Shown piece by piece: positions 44,115 through 53,301 of a stretch of DNA of 62,283 bases; positions within the stretch are counted from its first letter, which is position 1; each line of letters starts with the position of its first letter. Position numbers and translations under genes: made by a program. The notes under the pieces were generated by a model. The model worked only from the letters and a program-made list of their open reading frames with translations. It did not search any database and was not told the DNA's origin. The DNA is from Clostridia bacterium. Its GTDB lineage: Bacteria; Bacillota; Clostridia; Oscillospirales; Acutalibacteraceae. Where the stretch lies: NCBI GenBank assembly GCA_017517665.1, contig JAFWYP010000067.1:1-62283 (forward strand). Direction: 5' to 3'.

Positions 44115-44334
44115 GTTGAAAAGGAAGAATTTATTATCAGCGTCACAGAGAGTCGGTTACATGGCTGAAATGACCGATGAGCATAAGGATAATAAAAGGC
44201 CGCCTTTGAGCTCCGTTCCGATGAGTTACGGCGTTTCCTGCGTTAAAGGAATTGAGTGGTGCAGTTTGCACAATTTGGGTGGTACCGCGGCAAAAGCCGT
44301 CCCATAACCGAATTGTTAAACTGCACCTTTTTTT
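44115..44334 (+). promoter_or_regulatory. T-box riboswitch controlling alaS
   Basis: A tRNA-sensing leader. Stem I begins with AGAGAGTCGG around 44147-44157. The T-box TGGGTGGTACCGCG is at 44276-44289. Its UGGU (44280-44283) pairs with the ACCA end of uncharged tRNA-Ala. The competing terminator is GGTGCAGTTT (44258-44267) / AAACTGCACC (44318-44327) plus T7. Specifier candidates are GCT at 44164-44166 and GCT in TTGAGCTCC at 44210-44212; the second sits where specifier loops usually occur, and either fits tRNA-Ala(GGC). When alanine runs short, uncharged tRNA stabilises the antiterminator and alaS is read. Confidence 0.93.
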
Positions 44335-44380
44335 AGATTATAAAAAAACACGGGATTTTGTCCCTTAGGAGGAATTTATT

Positions 44381-47038
44381 ATGCAGTGGATGGGACTTAA
44401 TGAAATCAGAGAAAAATATCTTTCTTTTTTTGAATCAAAAGAACATTTGAGAATGCCCAGTTTTTCTCTTGTGCCGCAGGGTGATAAGAGCCTTTTGCTT
44501 ATCAATGCAGGTATGGCACCTCTTAAAAAGTATTTTACGGGTGAACTCACACCTCCCCGTAACAGAGTTACAACCTGCCAGAAATGTATCAGAACTCCCG
44601 ATATTGAAAGCGTTGGTATCACCGCACGTCACGGCACATATTTTGAGATGCTTGGCAACTTCTCATTCGGTGATTATTTCAAGCACGAAGCTACCCGTTG
44701 GGCATGGGAATTCTGCACAAAGGTAATGGAAATGCCTGCCGACAGAATTTATATCAGTGTTTATGAAGAAGATGATGAAGCATTTGACATCTGGACAAAG
44801 GAAGTCGGTATTCCCGAAGACCATATGGTAAGATTCGGCAAGGCAGATAACTTCTGGGAGCACGGTGCAGGTCCTTGCGGTCCTTGTTCAGAGCTTTATT
44901 TTGACAGAGGCGAAAAATACGGCTGCGGATCACCCGATTGCAAAGTCGGTTGTGAATGTGACAGATATATTGAATTCTGGAACCTTGTTTTCACTCAGTT
45001 TGAAAATGACGGTAACGGAAACTATACAAGACTCAAGAGCTGCAACATTGATACAGGTATGGGTCTTGAAAGACTTGCATGCATTATGCAGGATGTCGAC
45101 AATATTTTTGAGGTTGATACCGTTCAGAATATCATGAAGCATGTAATGGAAATAACGGGCATCAAGTATCATGAGAACGAGAAGAACGATATCTCTCTTC
45201 GCGTCATTACAGACCATATCAGAAGCACAACATTCATGATTGGTGACGGTGTTATGCCTTCAAATGAGGGCAGGGGATATGTTCTTCGCCGTCTTCTCAG
45301 AAGAGCTGCACGTCATGGCAGACTTCTCGGAATTCAGGGTACATTCCTTTCAGATGTTTGTGAAACAGTTATCAAAGAAAATGCAAACGCATACCCCAAT
45401 CTTGTAGAAAAGCGTGACCTTATTGTTAAGGTTATCAAAGCAGAGGAAGAAAGCTTCAATAAGACAATTGACACAGGTCTCAGCCTTCTTGAAAATATTA
45501 TCGAAAATATGGATTCAAAGGTTCTCGGCGGTGCAGATGCATTCAAGCTTCAGGACACCTTCGGATTCCCCATTGACCTCACAAAAGAGCTTCTCGAAGA
45601 AAGAGGCATGAGCGTTGATATTGATGAGTACAAACGTCTTTATGCTGAAAGCAGAGCCGCTGCAAGAGCTGCCCGTAAGGATGCAGGTGCAGAAGCATGG
45701 AAAGGCGGACAGGCTTCGCTCAAGGATATCGAAGCTACCGAACACCTTGTATATGATCTTGTCGGCGGAGAATTCCGTAATAACACAGAAGCGGTTGTTA
45801 AAGCTATTATTGTTGACGGTGAAAGAGTTGAGAGTGCTTGTGAAGGAACAAACGCTGCCATTATTCTTGATAAATCCGTATTTTACGGTGAAAGCGGCGG
45901 TCAGGTCGGTGACTCAGGTGTAATAAAAGTACAGTCTGAAAGCTTCGGAGCATCATTTGTTGTTTCAACAACAAGCAAAACTGCTGACGGCATTATTCTT
46001 CACATCGGTACAGTTGATGGCGGAGATATTTCTGTCGGTGAAGAAGTTGTTGCTGTTATTGATATTGCAAAACGCGAAAAAATCATGAGAAATCACACTG
46101 CTGCTCATCTTCTTCAGGCTGCACTCCGTGAAATTCTCGGCTCACACGTTGAGCAGGCTGGCCAGCTTGTTAATGATACTGCAATGAGATTTGACTTTAC
46201 ACATTTCTCTGCTCTTACCGCTGAAGAACTTTCAAAAGTTGAAAACAAGGTTAATAATATTATCCTTTCTGCATTGCCTGTAACAAGTAATGAAATGCCT
46301 ATCGAAGAAGCAAAGAAGCTTGGTGCGATGGCTCTCTTCGGAGAAAAATACGGCGATGTGGTACGTGTTGTAAAAGCAGGTGATTTTTCAACTGAACTTT
46401 GCGGCGGCACTCATGTGAATAACACGGGTAAACTCGGTCTTTTCAAGATTATTTCCGAGTCTTCCGTTGCAGCAGGTGTTCGCAGAATTGAAGCCGTAAC
46501 AGGTTATGGCGTGCTTGATTATATTGCAAAGAACAATGGGCTTATCAATAATACTGCAGCTGCAATGAAGCTTGCAAATGTTTCTGAACTTGACAAAAAA
46601 GCAAATTCGCTTATGTCCGACCTTAAGGCAAAGGAAAAGGAAATCGAACAGCTTCGTGCAGAACTTTCACAGCTTAAAACTGGCGACCTTATGAGTAGTT
46701 CGGTTGATGTGAAGGGAGTAACTCTTATTTCAACAACCGTTGAAGGTGTTAACCCCGGTGATCTTCGTTCAATGTGCGATAAGGTTAAGGAAAACCCCGA
46801 TGCTGTTGCAGTTATCTGCGGCATTAACGGTGCAAATGCAAACTTTGCCTGCGCTTGCGGTGCAAATGCTGTTTCTAAAGGCGCTCATGCTGGAAATATT
46901 GTAAAGAATGTTTCAAAGATTGCAGGCGGTTCAGGCGGCGGCAGACCCGACAGTGCAATGGCTGGCACAAAAGATGTTTCAAATATTAAAGCTGCTATGG
47001 ATGCGGTTGTATCAATAGTTGAAGAAATGATTAAATAA
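44381..47038 (+). CDS. alaS: Alanine--tRNA ligase
   Basis: An 885-residue class II synthetase that charges tRNA-Ala and clears mischarged Ser/Gly. The order is complete: catalytic core (EIREKYLSFFESKEHLRMPS; NAGMAPLKKYFTG; GHGTYFEMLGNFSFGDYFK-type motif), tRNA-binding part, editing domain with HTAAH and CGGTH zinc motifs (about 560-665), and C-terminal DHHA1 (GGSGGGRPDSAMAG). A Cys-rich insert GCGSPDCKVGCECDRY in the core is a likely zinc site seen in many firmicute enzymes. GGAGG precedes ATG 44381. It is controlled by the T-box upstream and followed by hit after 12 bases. Confidence 0.98.
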   Translation: MQWMGLNEIREKYLSFFESKEHLRMPSFSLVPQGDKSLLLINAGMAPLKKYFTGELTPPRNRVTTCQKCIRTPDIESVGITARHGTYFEMLGNFSFGDYFKHEATRWAWEFCTKVMEMPADRIYISVYEEDDEAFDIWTKEVGIPEDHMVRFGKADNFWEHGAGPCGPCSELYFDRGEKYGCGSPDCKVGCECDRYIEFWNLVFTQFENDGNGNYTRLKSCNIDTGMGLERLACIMQDVDNIFEVDTVQNIMKHVMEITGIKYHENEKNDISLRVITDHIRSTTFMIGDGVMPSNEGRGYVLRRLLRRAARHGRLLGIQGTFLSDVCETVIKENANAYPNLVEKRDLIVKVIKAEEESFNKTIDTGLSLLENIIENMDSKVLGGADAFKLQDTFGFPIDLTKELLEERGMSVDIDEYKRLYAESRAAARAARKDAGAEAWKGGQASLKDIEATEHLVYDLVGGEFRNNTEAVVKAIIVDGERVESACEGTNAAIILDKSVFYGESGGQVGDSGVIKVQSESFGASFVVSTTSKTADGIILHIGTVDGGDISVGEEVVAVIDIAKREKIMRNHTAAHLLQAALREILGSHVEQAGQLVNDTAMRFDFTHFSALTAEELSKVENKVNNIILSALPVTSNEMPIEEAKKLGAMALFGEKYGDVVRVVKAGDFSTELCGGTHVNNTGKLGLFKIISESSVAAGVRRIEAVTGYGVLDYIAKNNGLINNTAAAMKLANVSELDKKANSLMSDLKAKEKEIEQLRAELSQLKTGDLMSSSVDVKGVTLISTTVEGVNPGDLRSMCDKVKENPDAVAVICGINGANANFACACGANAVSKGAHAGNIVKNVSKIAGGSGGGRPDSAMAGTKDVSNIKAAMDAVVSIVEEMIK

Positions 47039-47050
47039 GGAAGTGTAATT

Positions 47051-47386
47051 ATGGATTGCCTTTTTTGTAAAATTATAAACGGCGATATTCCTTGCTCAAA
47101 GGTTTATGAAGATGATAAAGTTCTTGCTTTCAATGACATAGAACCTCAGGCTCCCGTTCATATTCTCATAATTCCCAAGGAGCATATTAAATCTGCGGCT
47201 GAAATTGATGAATCAAACAGCGTTCTTATCGCCCATGTTTTTGAAGTTGCCTCAAAAATTGCAAAGGATATGAAGCTCGACGGTTTCCGCATTGTTAACA
47301 ACTGCGGCGACTGTGCAGGTCAGACCGTTAAGCATATTCATTTCCATTTAATGAGCGGCAGGGAATTTACCTGGCCTGCCGGCTGA
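47051..47386 (+). CDS. HIT-family nucleotide-binding protein (HinT-like)
   Basis: A 111-residue protein with CLFCKIINGDIPCSKVYEDD (zinc Cys pair), PVHILIIPKEHIKSA and the histidine triad GQTVKHIHFHLMSG. HinT enzymes hydrolyse aminoacyl- and lysyl-adenylates and AMP-amides, which suits its place right after alaS. The usual firmicute length is 110-140. The start has GGAAG eight bases ahead. The next gene begins 19 bases after the stop, so it is part of the alaS operon. Confidence 0.95.
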   Translation: MDCLFCKIINGDIPCSKVYEDDKVLAFNDIEPQAPVHILIIPKEHIKSAAEIDESNSVLIAHVFEVASKIAKDMKLDGFRIVNNCGDCAGQTVKHIHFHLMSGREFTWPAG

Positions 47387-47405
47387 TGTGAATGGAGGAA
47401 TTGAT

Positions 47406-47945
47406 ATGTCAGAATATTACAGAGTTAATATAGCTGGTCTTGATAGAGATTTACTCAGATGCCCTATAAGCGATAAGCTTGATATTGCCGCTTTTATTCT
47501 TTTCGGAGATGTAGAGGTAACTGTTCATTCAGCCACAGAGCTTCTCAAAAGACTTCCTGAGTTTGATTATATTGTCACTCCTGAAGCAAAAAGTATTCCT
47601 CTTGCATATGAAATGTCAAGACAGAGCGGCAAGAAATATTTTGTTGCACGAAAAAAAGCAAAGCTTTATATGAAAGATGCTGTTTCTGTTGAAGTTCGTT
47701 CCATAACAACGGATGCGGTTCAGACTCTTATTCTTGACGGTGCTGAAGGGGAACAGATAAGAGGCAAGCGTGTTGTCATTCTTGATGATGTTATCAGCAC
47801 GGGTGAATCGCTTAAGGCAGTTGAAAAGCTTTGTGAAAAATTTGATGCTGATATTGTTGCCAAAGCATCCGTTCTCGCTGAAGGCGATGCGGCCGACAGA
47901 AACGATATAGTTTTCCTTGGTGTTATTCCTCTTATTGAAAAATAA
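47406..47945 (+). CDS. Adenine-phosphoribosyltransferase-like protein
   Basis: A 179-residue type I phosphoribosyltransferase. The PRPP motif is clear: RVVILDDVISTGESLKAVEK (two Asp followed by a T-G loop). The hood and the flexible loop are visible (DYIVTPEAKSIPLAYEMS; KYFVARKKAKLYMKDAV). The last fits Apt-type enzymes with substituted loop residues, so the base could be adenine or another purine. The frame starts at GTG 47388, but GGAGG at 47394-47398 fits ATG 47406. It sits between the HIT gene and comEC on the alaS unit. Confidence 0.88.
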   Translation: MSEYYRVNIAGLDRDLLRCPISDKLDIAAFILFGDVEVTVHSATELLKRLPEFDYIVTPEAKSIPLAYEMSRQSGKKYFVARKKAKLYMKDAVSVEVRSITTDAVQTLILDGAEGEQIRGKRVVILDDVISTGESLKAVEKLCEKFDADIVAKASVLAEGDAADRNDIVFLGVIPLIEK

Positions 47946-47960
47946 AAATTTTAAATAGTG

Positions 47961-50186
47961 ATGACTATGTCTCGTCCGTTTGCTGTTATTGGCTTCACGG
48001 TGTTTTTCACCATTGCTTTACTGTTTAAATTTCCATCCGGAGTGACGGTTTCCGCATTAATTGTGTTTTCCGTCGCTCTGGTTGTTGCACTTTTAAATAA
48101 ATCATTAAGAGATAATAGGGTTGTTCCTGTTTCTGCAGCATCCGCAATTCTTGCTTGCGTGCTTTTATTAACGAATATAAATTTTCTATACATACCTGCG
48201 ATATCACATAAAGGTAAAACCTGTGATATCTCTGCGGTGCTGACAAGTGAGCCGGAATTTGAATACGGAAATTGTTATTATATTGCCAAGGTCACGCAGA
48301 TTGATTCAGAGAATGTCGATTTGAAGATTCGTCTTGTGTTTTCCGATGTACCCGATGCAGAACCGTATGATATTGTGAACGGTAAGTTTACGTTTTATAT
48401 TCCGGGTGAAACAAATGAAGTATCTCTGTCATCAAATATTTCAAGCGGTATATTTATAGCTGCATATCCCAATGAAGACGGTTATGAAATAACTACTGTT
48501 CCCGAATCCGATAAACCTTTCGGAAAGAAAATCATAGACATCAGAACAAAGATAAAAGATTCTGTTTACCGTGTTTTACCTAATGAATACGGTGCTTTGG
48601 CTGTTGCGCTTCTGATTGGCGATAAAAGCGGTCTTTCGGCGGAAACTTTAAATAATTTCAATTTTATCGGAATATCACATATTATTTGTGTTTCGGGATA
48701 TCATCTTTCTTTGTGGACTTTGGTTGTTTATGAATTATTAAGAAAATCAAAAGTCGGAATCAGATTATCAAGTTTTATTTGTATTTTTCCCGTTATACTC
48801 TTTATGTTTATTTCCGGCATGACTTATTCCGTTATCCGTGCAGGTATTATGACGGTTATTTATCTTGCTTCAAATGTTGTGTTAAGGAAACGAGACCCGT
48901 TGAATTCTCTTGGATTTGCATTGATGTTGATTGCTGTTTTCAATCCTTTTGCAATGGGTTCGGCAAGTTTGCAGCTTTCAGCCATGGCTACTGCAGGCAT
49001 AATTATTTATTCTGAAAATCTTTCTCCAAAAATTTATGATAGAATTAACGGAATAAACAATAGTATAATAAGAAGATTTATTAAATCTGTTGTATCTGTT
49101 TTATCTGTTACGGTTGCTGCAACTGCTTTCACACTTCCTGTTTCCTTATCGCTTTATAACAGATTCAATTTTATGGTTTTTGCTGCAAATATGATTGCTG
49201 TTCCTTCTTCAGGTATTTGCATGGTTCTCTGTGCCGTAGGTGCATTTATCGGTTGTTTTACAACAAAAATCATTAATATTCCTGCTTATTCAGGCGGAGT
49301 TCTTTCAAAGTTTCTTATTGAGTTTTCAGATAAGCTTTCCGAATTACGCTTTTTATCTTTCAATACAGAAAGCGATGAAACTGCCATTATAATAATTTCT
49401 TTGTTTTTAATATGTGTTTTCTCGCTTCTGCTTGCTTATTTCGATAAATCATTTCCGAGACTTACATGTTTAATATGTTCTGTTGTTTTTGTCGGGTTAA
49501 TTCTGATTTTTTCATTATCCGATAAATGTTTAACAAAAGTTCGTATTGTTGATTGTGGGAACGGCACATCGGTAGTCTTAAGCAAGGGAAACGAATGTAT
49601 TGTTATCGGCTGCGGCGGAACTGAATTTCTCGGTTCATATAATCTGTGCAACGCTGTATACAGTACGGGTAACAATTTAAACGCAATAATTTATCCTGAA
49701 CCGGACGAAAAATCATCGGGATATCTTTCTGATATATTAAACGAATATTGCCCTGACGAAATATATTGTCGGACTCTTTCGTCGGAAATTTTACCACTTG
49801 TCAAGGAGATACCGGTTAATTCTTTTGACGGAACATACGGATTTTTAAATTTTGAAATTGTATCGGAATCAATAAGCGGTAAATCTTTTTCGTTCATAAA
49901 AAATAATGATATATCATTATTGGTTTTATTTGACCCGTTTGATGATTTTTCCGCCATTCCCGAGCAATATAAAAATTCCGATGTTATAATTACAAGAAAC
50001 GATTATCCTGCAGGGATAGAAAATATTGATTGCCGAATGACGGTTATTAATGCCGAAAATTCAAGAGGACTAATTTTACAAAATGAATTAACAGATAAAG
50101 GTTTGTTTTGTGCCGCAACGGCAGGCTGCAGTGATATAATTATTAAAGCTGACGATGGAAATATCAGTTCATACAGAGAGGATTGA
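47961..50186 (+). CDS. comEC: ComEC/Rec2-family DNA-uptake channel protein with degenerate C-terminal MBL domain
   Basis: A protein of about 741 residues. GTG 47958, ATG 47961 and ATG 47967 are close together and none has a good box, so the start is uncertain. ComEC forms the channel for single-stranded DNA during transformation. N-terminal helices and an OB-like region (about 75-165) come first, then the competence core (about 215-500: LPNEYGALAVALLIGDKSGL; ISHIICVSGYHLSLWTLVVY; MTYSVIRAGIMTVIYLAS). The C-terminal part (about 520-741) has the MBL-like opening RIVDCGNGTSVVLSKGN, but where HxHxDH should follow there is IIYPEPDEKSSGYLSD, with no histidines. The nuclease-like site is therefore lost. 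comEA is not next door. Confidence 0.87.
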   Translation: MTMSRPFAVIGFTVFFTIALLFKFPSGVTVSALIVFSVALVVALLNKSLRDNRVVPVSAASAILACVLLLTNINFLYIPAISHKGKTCDISAVLTSEPEFEYGNCYYIAKVTQIDSENVDLKIRLVFSDVPDAEPYDIVNGKFTFYIPGETNEVSLSSNISSGIFIAAYPNEDGYEITTVPESDKPFGKKIIDIRTKIKDSVYRVLPNEYGALAVALLIGDKSGLSAETLNNFNFIGISHIICVSGYHLSLWTLVVYELLRKSKVGIRLSSFICIFPVILFMFISGMTYSVIRAGIMTVIYLASNVVLRKRDPLNSLGFALMLIAVFNPFAMGSASLQLSAMATAGIIIYSENLSPKIYDRINGINNSIIRRFIKSVVSVLSVTVAATAFTLPVSLSLYNRFNFMVFAANMIAVPSSGICMVLCAVGAFIGCFTTKIINIPAYSGGVLSKFLIEFSDKLSELRFLSFNTESDETAIIIISLFLICVFSLLLAYFDKSFPRLTCLICSVVFVGLILIFSLSDKCLTKVRIVDCGNGTSVVLSKGNECIVIGCGGTEFLGSYNLCNAVYSTGNNLNAIIYPEPDEKSSGYLSDILNEYCPDEIYCRTLSSEILPLVKEIPVNSFDGTYGFLNFEIVSESISGKSFSFIKNNDISLLVLFDPFDDFSAIPEQYKNSDVIITRNDYPAGIENIDCRMTVINAENSRGLILQNELTDKGLFCAATAGCSDIIIKADDGNISSYRED

Positions 50187-50203
50187 TTTCGGAAAGGAGT
50201 ATT

Positions 50204-51232
50204 ATGCCTACGATAAATGAAAGCGGATTAAAAGAAATAATAAAGAATAGTCCTGTGAATATATATCTTATTCACGGCGAAGAAAGCTATTTGAAAAAGG
50301 CATATACGGAAAAGATTATATCCAAAACAGTTGACGAAGCGTTTGCTGACTTCAATTTTCATTCATTTGACGGAAAAGAATGTACTCTTTCCGATATTTA
50401 TGAGAGTGCAGGCGCCGTACCTATGATGGCTGAAACAAAATGTGTTTTGGTTAAAGACTTTCCGCTTGACACACTTGATGATAACGGTTTCGAGCAGCTT
50501 GAAACCGTGCTCAGCGATAATCCCGAGGATTGTGCGCTTATTTTTTCTTTTGCAGGCTACAATCCCAAAGGTGCAAAATGGAACAAAGCCGTCAAATTGT
50601 TTGAAAAATACGGTTATAATGCAAAACTTGACAAAAAAACCACGCCCGAGCTTGTTAAAATGCTTGAAAGCGGCGCTAAAAAAAGAGGAACAAATTTTGA
50701 AAAAGGCGTTGCTTCGTATCTTATAGGATGCGTGGGGAATGACCTTAACACATTGCTTAATGAAACAGATAAAGTCTGTGCTTTTGCGAGAGACAGAGAA
50801 ATCAAAAAGAGTGATGTTGATGCTGTTTGTATAAAAAGTCTGGACGCAAAAGTCTTCGATATGATTAAAGATTTGACCGCAGGAAGATTTGACAGCGCAT
50901 TTAAAAAGCTGTCGCTTCTTTTTGATCAGAGGGAAGATGAATTTCAGATTCTCGGTGCTCTTATTGCGCAGTATTCCGATATTTACAGAGCGAAAGCTGC
51001 TGTTAAATCGGGAAACAGACCGGAAATGATTTCAAAATATTATGATTATAATGGCAAAGAATTCAGACTCAGCAACGCTGCAAGAAACGGTTCTTCGCTT
51101 TCTTTTGAAGCGATTGGTGAGTGTGTTGATATTCTTTCATGGGCTGATACGACACTTAAAAGTTCGGCACTTGATAAAAGACTTGTTCTTGAACAAACGG
51201 TTGTAAAACTGGCAAGAGCGGGCAGGAGATAA
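50204..51232 (+). CDS. holA: DNA polymerase III subunit delta
   Basis: A 342-residue clamp-loader subunit that opens the beta clamp. The N-terminal AAA+-like domain shows NIYLIHGEESYLKKAYTEKI, the middle SAGAVPMMAETKCVLVKDF and EDCALIFSFAGYNPKGAKWN, and the helical C-terminal collar starts near AKVFDMIKDLTAGRFDSAF. AAAGGAG seven bases ahead supports ATG 50204 rather than the frame's earlier start inside comEC. comEC-holA linkage is common in firmicutes. rpsT, often next to holA, is not here; the toprim gene follows after one base. Confidence 0.94.
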   Translation: MPTINESGLKEIIKNSPVNIYLIHGEESYLKKAYTEKIISKTVDEAFADFNFHSFDGKECTLSDIYESAGAVPMMAETKCVLVKDFPLDTLDDNGFEQLETVLSDNPEDCALIFSFAGYNPKGAKWNKAVKLFEKYGYNAKLDKKTTPELVKMLESGAKKRGTNFEKGVASYLIGCVGNDLNTLLNETDKVCAFARDREIKKSDVDAVCIKSLDAKVFDMIKDLTAGRFDSAFKKLSLLFDQREDEFQILGALIAQYSDIYRAKAAVKSGNRPEMISKYYDYNGKEFRLSNAARNGSSLSFEAIGECVDILSWADTTLKSSALDKRLVLEQTVVKLARAGRR

Positions 51233-51233
51233 G

Positions 51234-51833
51234 ATGATAAAAATAAAACAAGCTGTTATTGTTGAGGGTAAATATGATAAAATCAAGCTGTCGGGAATTA
51301 TTGATGCTCCGATAATTCAGACGGACGGATTCGGTATATTCAAAGACAAGGAATTACAGCTTTTAATCAGAAAACTTGCTGAAAAAAGAGGTATTCTTGT
51401 ACTTACGGACAGTGATTCAGCCGGTTTTAAGATTCGCTCTTTTATCGGTTCAACAGTTGATCAAAAAAACATTAAGCATGCTTATATACCAGATATTTTC
51501 GGAAAGGAAAGCAGAAAAACAGAGCCTTCCAAAGAAGGAAAAATCGGGGTTGAAGGTGTTTCTGAAGATATAATTATGCAGGCTCTTGCCAATGCAGGTG
51601 TATTGTGTGAAACAACTCCTGAACCCGAAAGACCCATTACAAAACTTGATTTGTATGACTTCGGATTTACAGGCGGAGAGGAAAGTTCAAAAAAAAGAGC
51701 AGCCTTGCTGAAATATTATTCTTTTCCGTCAAGGCTTTCCGCAAATTCTCTCATTAAAGTTTTGAATTGCGTTACTACATACGACAGGTTTCTTGAGGAT
51801 ATCAAAGAAATCGAAAAGGAGATGCTGAAATGA
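51234..51833 (+). CDS. rnmV: Toprim-domain RNase M5-like protein (DUF4093)
   Basis: A 199-residue protein with N-terminal toprim: [20 protein letters not shown] (catalytic Glu) and [16 protein letters not shown] (DxD). Then [20 protein letters not shown] and the DUF4093 C-terminal half. RNase M5 matures 5S rRNA in Bacillus. This group shares the whole layout, so I use the name rnmV, but direct 5S processing by it is inferred. It begins one base after the holA stop and overlaps ispF by four bases (ATGA). Confidence 0.85.
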   Translation: MIKIKQAVIVEGKYDKIKLSGIIDAPIIQTDGFGIFKDKELQLLIRKLAEKRGILVLTDSDSAGFKIRSFIGSTVDQKNIKHAYIPDIFGKESRKTEPSKEGKIGVEGVSEDIIMQALANAGVLCETTPEPERPITKLDLYDFGFTGGEESSKKRAALLKYYSFPSRLSANSLIKVLNCVTTYDRFLEDIKEIEKEMLK

Positions 51834-52303
51834 TTAGAATAGGACACGGTTATGATGTTCATAAGCTTGTCGAAGGAAGAAAGCTTATAATCGGCGGTGT
51901 TGAAATTGAACATGATAAAGGTCTTCTCGGACACTCCGATGCAGACGTACTTCTTCATGCTATAAGCGATTCTCTTCTCGGTGCAGCCGCAAAAGGGGAT
52001 ATAGGCTGTCTTTTTCCCGATAATGATGACAAATATAAAGATGCAGACAGTCTTGAACTTCTGAAAGAGGTAGTAAATTTTCTTAAATCCGAGGGATATT
52101 CTATTAATAACATTGATGCTACTCTTATTGCTCAGAAGCCAAAAATGCGTCCGTTCATTGAAGAAATGAGAAATAATATAGCGTTCGCCTGCGGTGTTTT
52201 AATTGATAATATAAGTGTTAAGGCGACAACAGAAGAAAAACTCGGCTTTACCGGAAGAGAAGAAGGTATTTCTGCACATGCTGTTTGTCTTATAGAAAAA
52301 TAA
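51830..52303 (+). CDS. ispF: 2-C-methyl-D-erythritol 2,4-cyclodiphosphate synthase
   Basis: A 157-residue enzyme of the MEP isoprenoid pathway that releases CMP from CDP-ME-2-phosphate. Motifs: [11 protein letters not shown] (zinc Asp/His), [20 protein letters not shown] (second zinc site), [18 protein letters not shown] and [20 protein letters not shown]. It is full length. It overlaps rnmV by four bases, is the last gene before the cdaA promoter region, and ispD is not adjacent. Confidence 0.97.
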   Translation: MIRIGHGYDVHKLVEGRKLIIGGVEIEHDKGLLGHSDADVLLHAISDSLLGAAAKGDIGCLFPDNDDKYKDADSLELLKEVVNFLKSEGYSINNIDATLIAQKPKMRPFIEEMRNNIAFACGVLIDNISVKATTEEKLGFTGREEGISAHAVCLIEK

Positions 52304-52330
52304 ACTTTTTGTAAATATCCGTTAATTATA

Positions 52331-52360
52331 TTTACATATTTATTTTATTTGTGTTATTAT
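52331..52360 (+). promoter_or_regulatory. Candidate promoter of cdaA-cdaR
   Basis: TTTACA (52331-52336), 18-bp spacer, extended TGTTATTAT with TATTAT at 52355-52360, in the 98-base gap after ispF. Confidence 0.45.
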
Positions 52361-52401
52361 GTTATTGAATTATTGCAGAATCGGAAAGGAATGGTCAGAT
52401 T

Positions 52402-53301
52402 ATGGCCCTTTTTGATAATATAGTCGAGTTTTTTTCAAAGCTTGGTTCGTTAAGCTTCGGCATAACGGACTTGCTTGATATTGCATTGATTTCTTTTGTT
52501 GTTTACAATGCAATCAAGTTAATAAGAGAAACCCGCGCATTTCAGCTTGTTAAGGGTTTACTTCTTCTCGGCGTTGCTTATCTTATAATCACTCAGCTTG
52601 ATATGCAGGCAAGCTCATACATATTCAGGTTTTTGTTCCAGAATATTTTTATAATTCTTATTATTTTGTTTCAGCAGGAAATCAGACAAGTTATTGAAAA
52701 AGTCGGTAACAGTAAATTTACAAGTCTCAGTCTTATTCTAAAAGGAAATTCATCTGAAAAAGAAAAAATCATTAATGAGTCAATAAATGAAATTTCAAAG
52801 GCTGTTCAGAGAATGAGTGATAGCAAAACCGGCTCCCTCATTGTTATGGAACGCCAGACACTTCTCGGAGATGTTATCAAATCGGGAAAACCTGTTGACG
52901 CTTATATTACACATGAATTGATTGGAAACATCTTTTTTCCGAAATCTCCGCTTCATGACGGCGCAGCAATTGTCAGAAACGGAAGACTTGTTTCGGCGGG
53001 ATGTGTCCTTCCGCTTACAAAAAACACTGATGTTTCAAGTGACCTCGGAACAAGACACAGAGCAGCACTCGGAATGAGTGAGCAAAGCGATGCAGTCGTA
53101 ATAGTTACTTCAGAAGAAACGGGTATTATTTCTCTTGCATACAACGGCAGTCTTGAACGAAATTTAACCGATTCGGAACTTCGTGAAAAACTTATCAATC
53201 TTCTTGTTGATAATCCTTCAGATAATATTATCGACAACGGTTTCTTCAAAAAAATATTTAAGGGTAAAAATGATGGAAAGAAAAAAACAAAGAATAAGTG
53301 A
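52402..53301 (+). CDS. cdaA: Diadenylate cyclase CdaA (c-di-AMP synthase)
   Basis: A 299-residue membrane cyclase that joins two ATP into c-di-AMP, an essential regulator of K+ and wall balance. Three N-terminal helices (about 20-95: ITDLLDIALISFVVYNAIKL; LVKGLLLLGVAYLIITQL; IFIILIILFQQEIRQVI) precede the DAC domain, with PLHDGAAIVRNGRLVSAG (DGA motif) and LGTRHRAALGMSEQ (RHR motif). GGAATGG-type box upstream. Its end overlaps the start of cdaR by 29 bases. glmM, often third, is not here. Confidence 0.97.
   Translation: MALFDNIVEFFSKLGSLSFGITDLLDIALISFVVYNAIKLIRETRAFQLVKGLLLLGVAYLIITQLDMQASSYIFRFLFQNIFIILIILFQQEIRQVIEKVGNSKFTSLSLILKGNSSEKEKIINESINEISKAVQRMSDSKTGSLIVMERQTLLGDVIKSGKPVDAYITHELIGNIFFPKSPLHDGAAIVRNGRLVSAGCVLPLTKNTDVSSDLGTRHRAALGMSEQSDAVVIVTSEETGIISLAYNGSLERNLTDSELREKLINLLVDNPSDNIIDNGFFKKIFKGKNDGKKKTKNK

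Noticed and set aside
44116-44307. Small open frame of 63 codons before alaS
   Set aside because: The sequence is the T-box leader with conserved RNA motifs; a peptide is not needed to explain it and there is no ribosome-binding site.
53183-53272. Extended N-terminus of cdaR inside cdaA
   Set aside because: The frame is open, but the extra 30 residues lie wholly within cdaA; ATG 53270/53273 behind AAGGG gives the normal short cytoplasmic tail before the TM helix.
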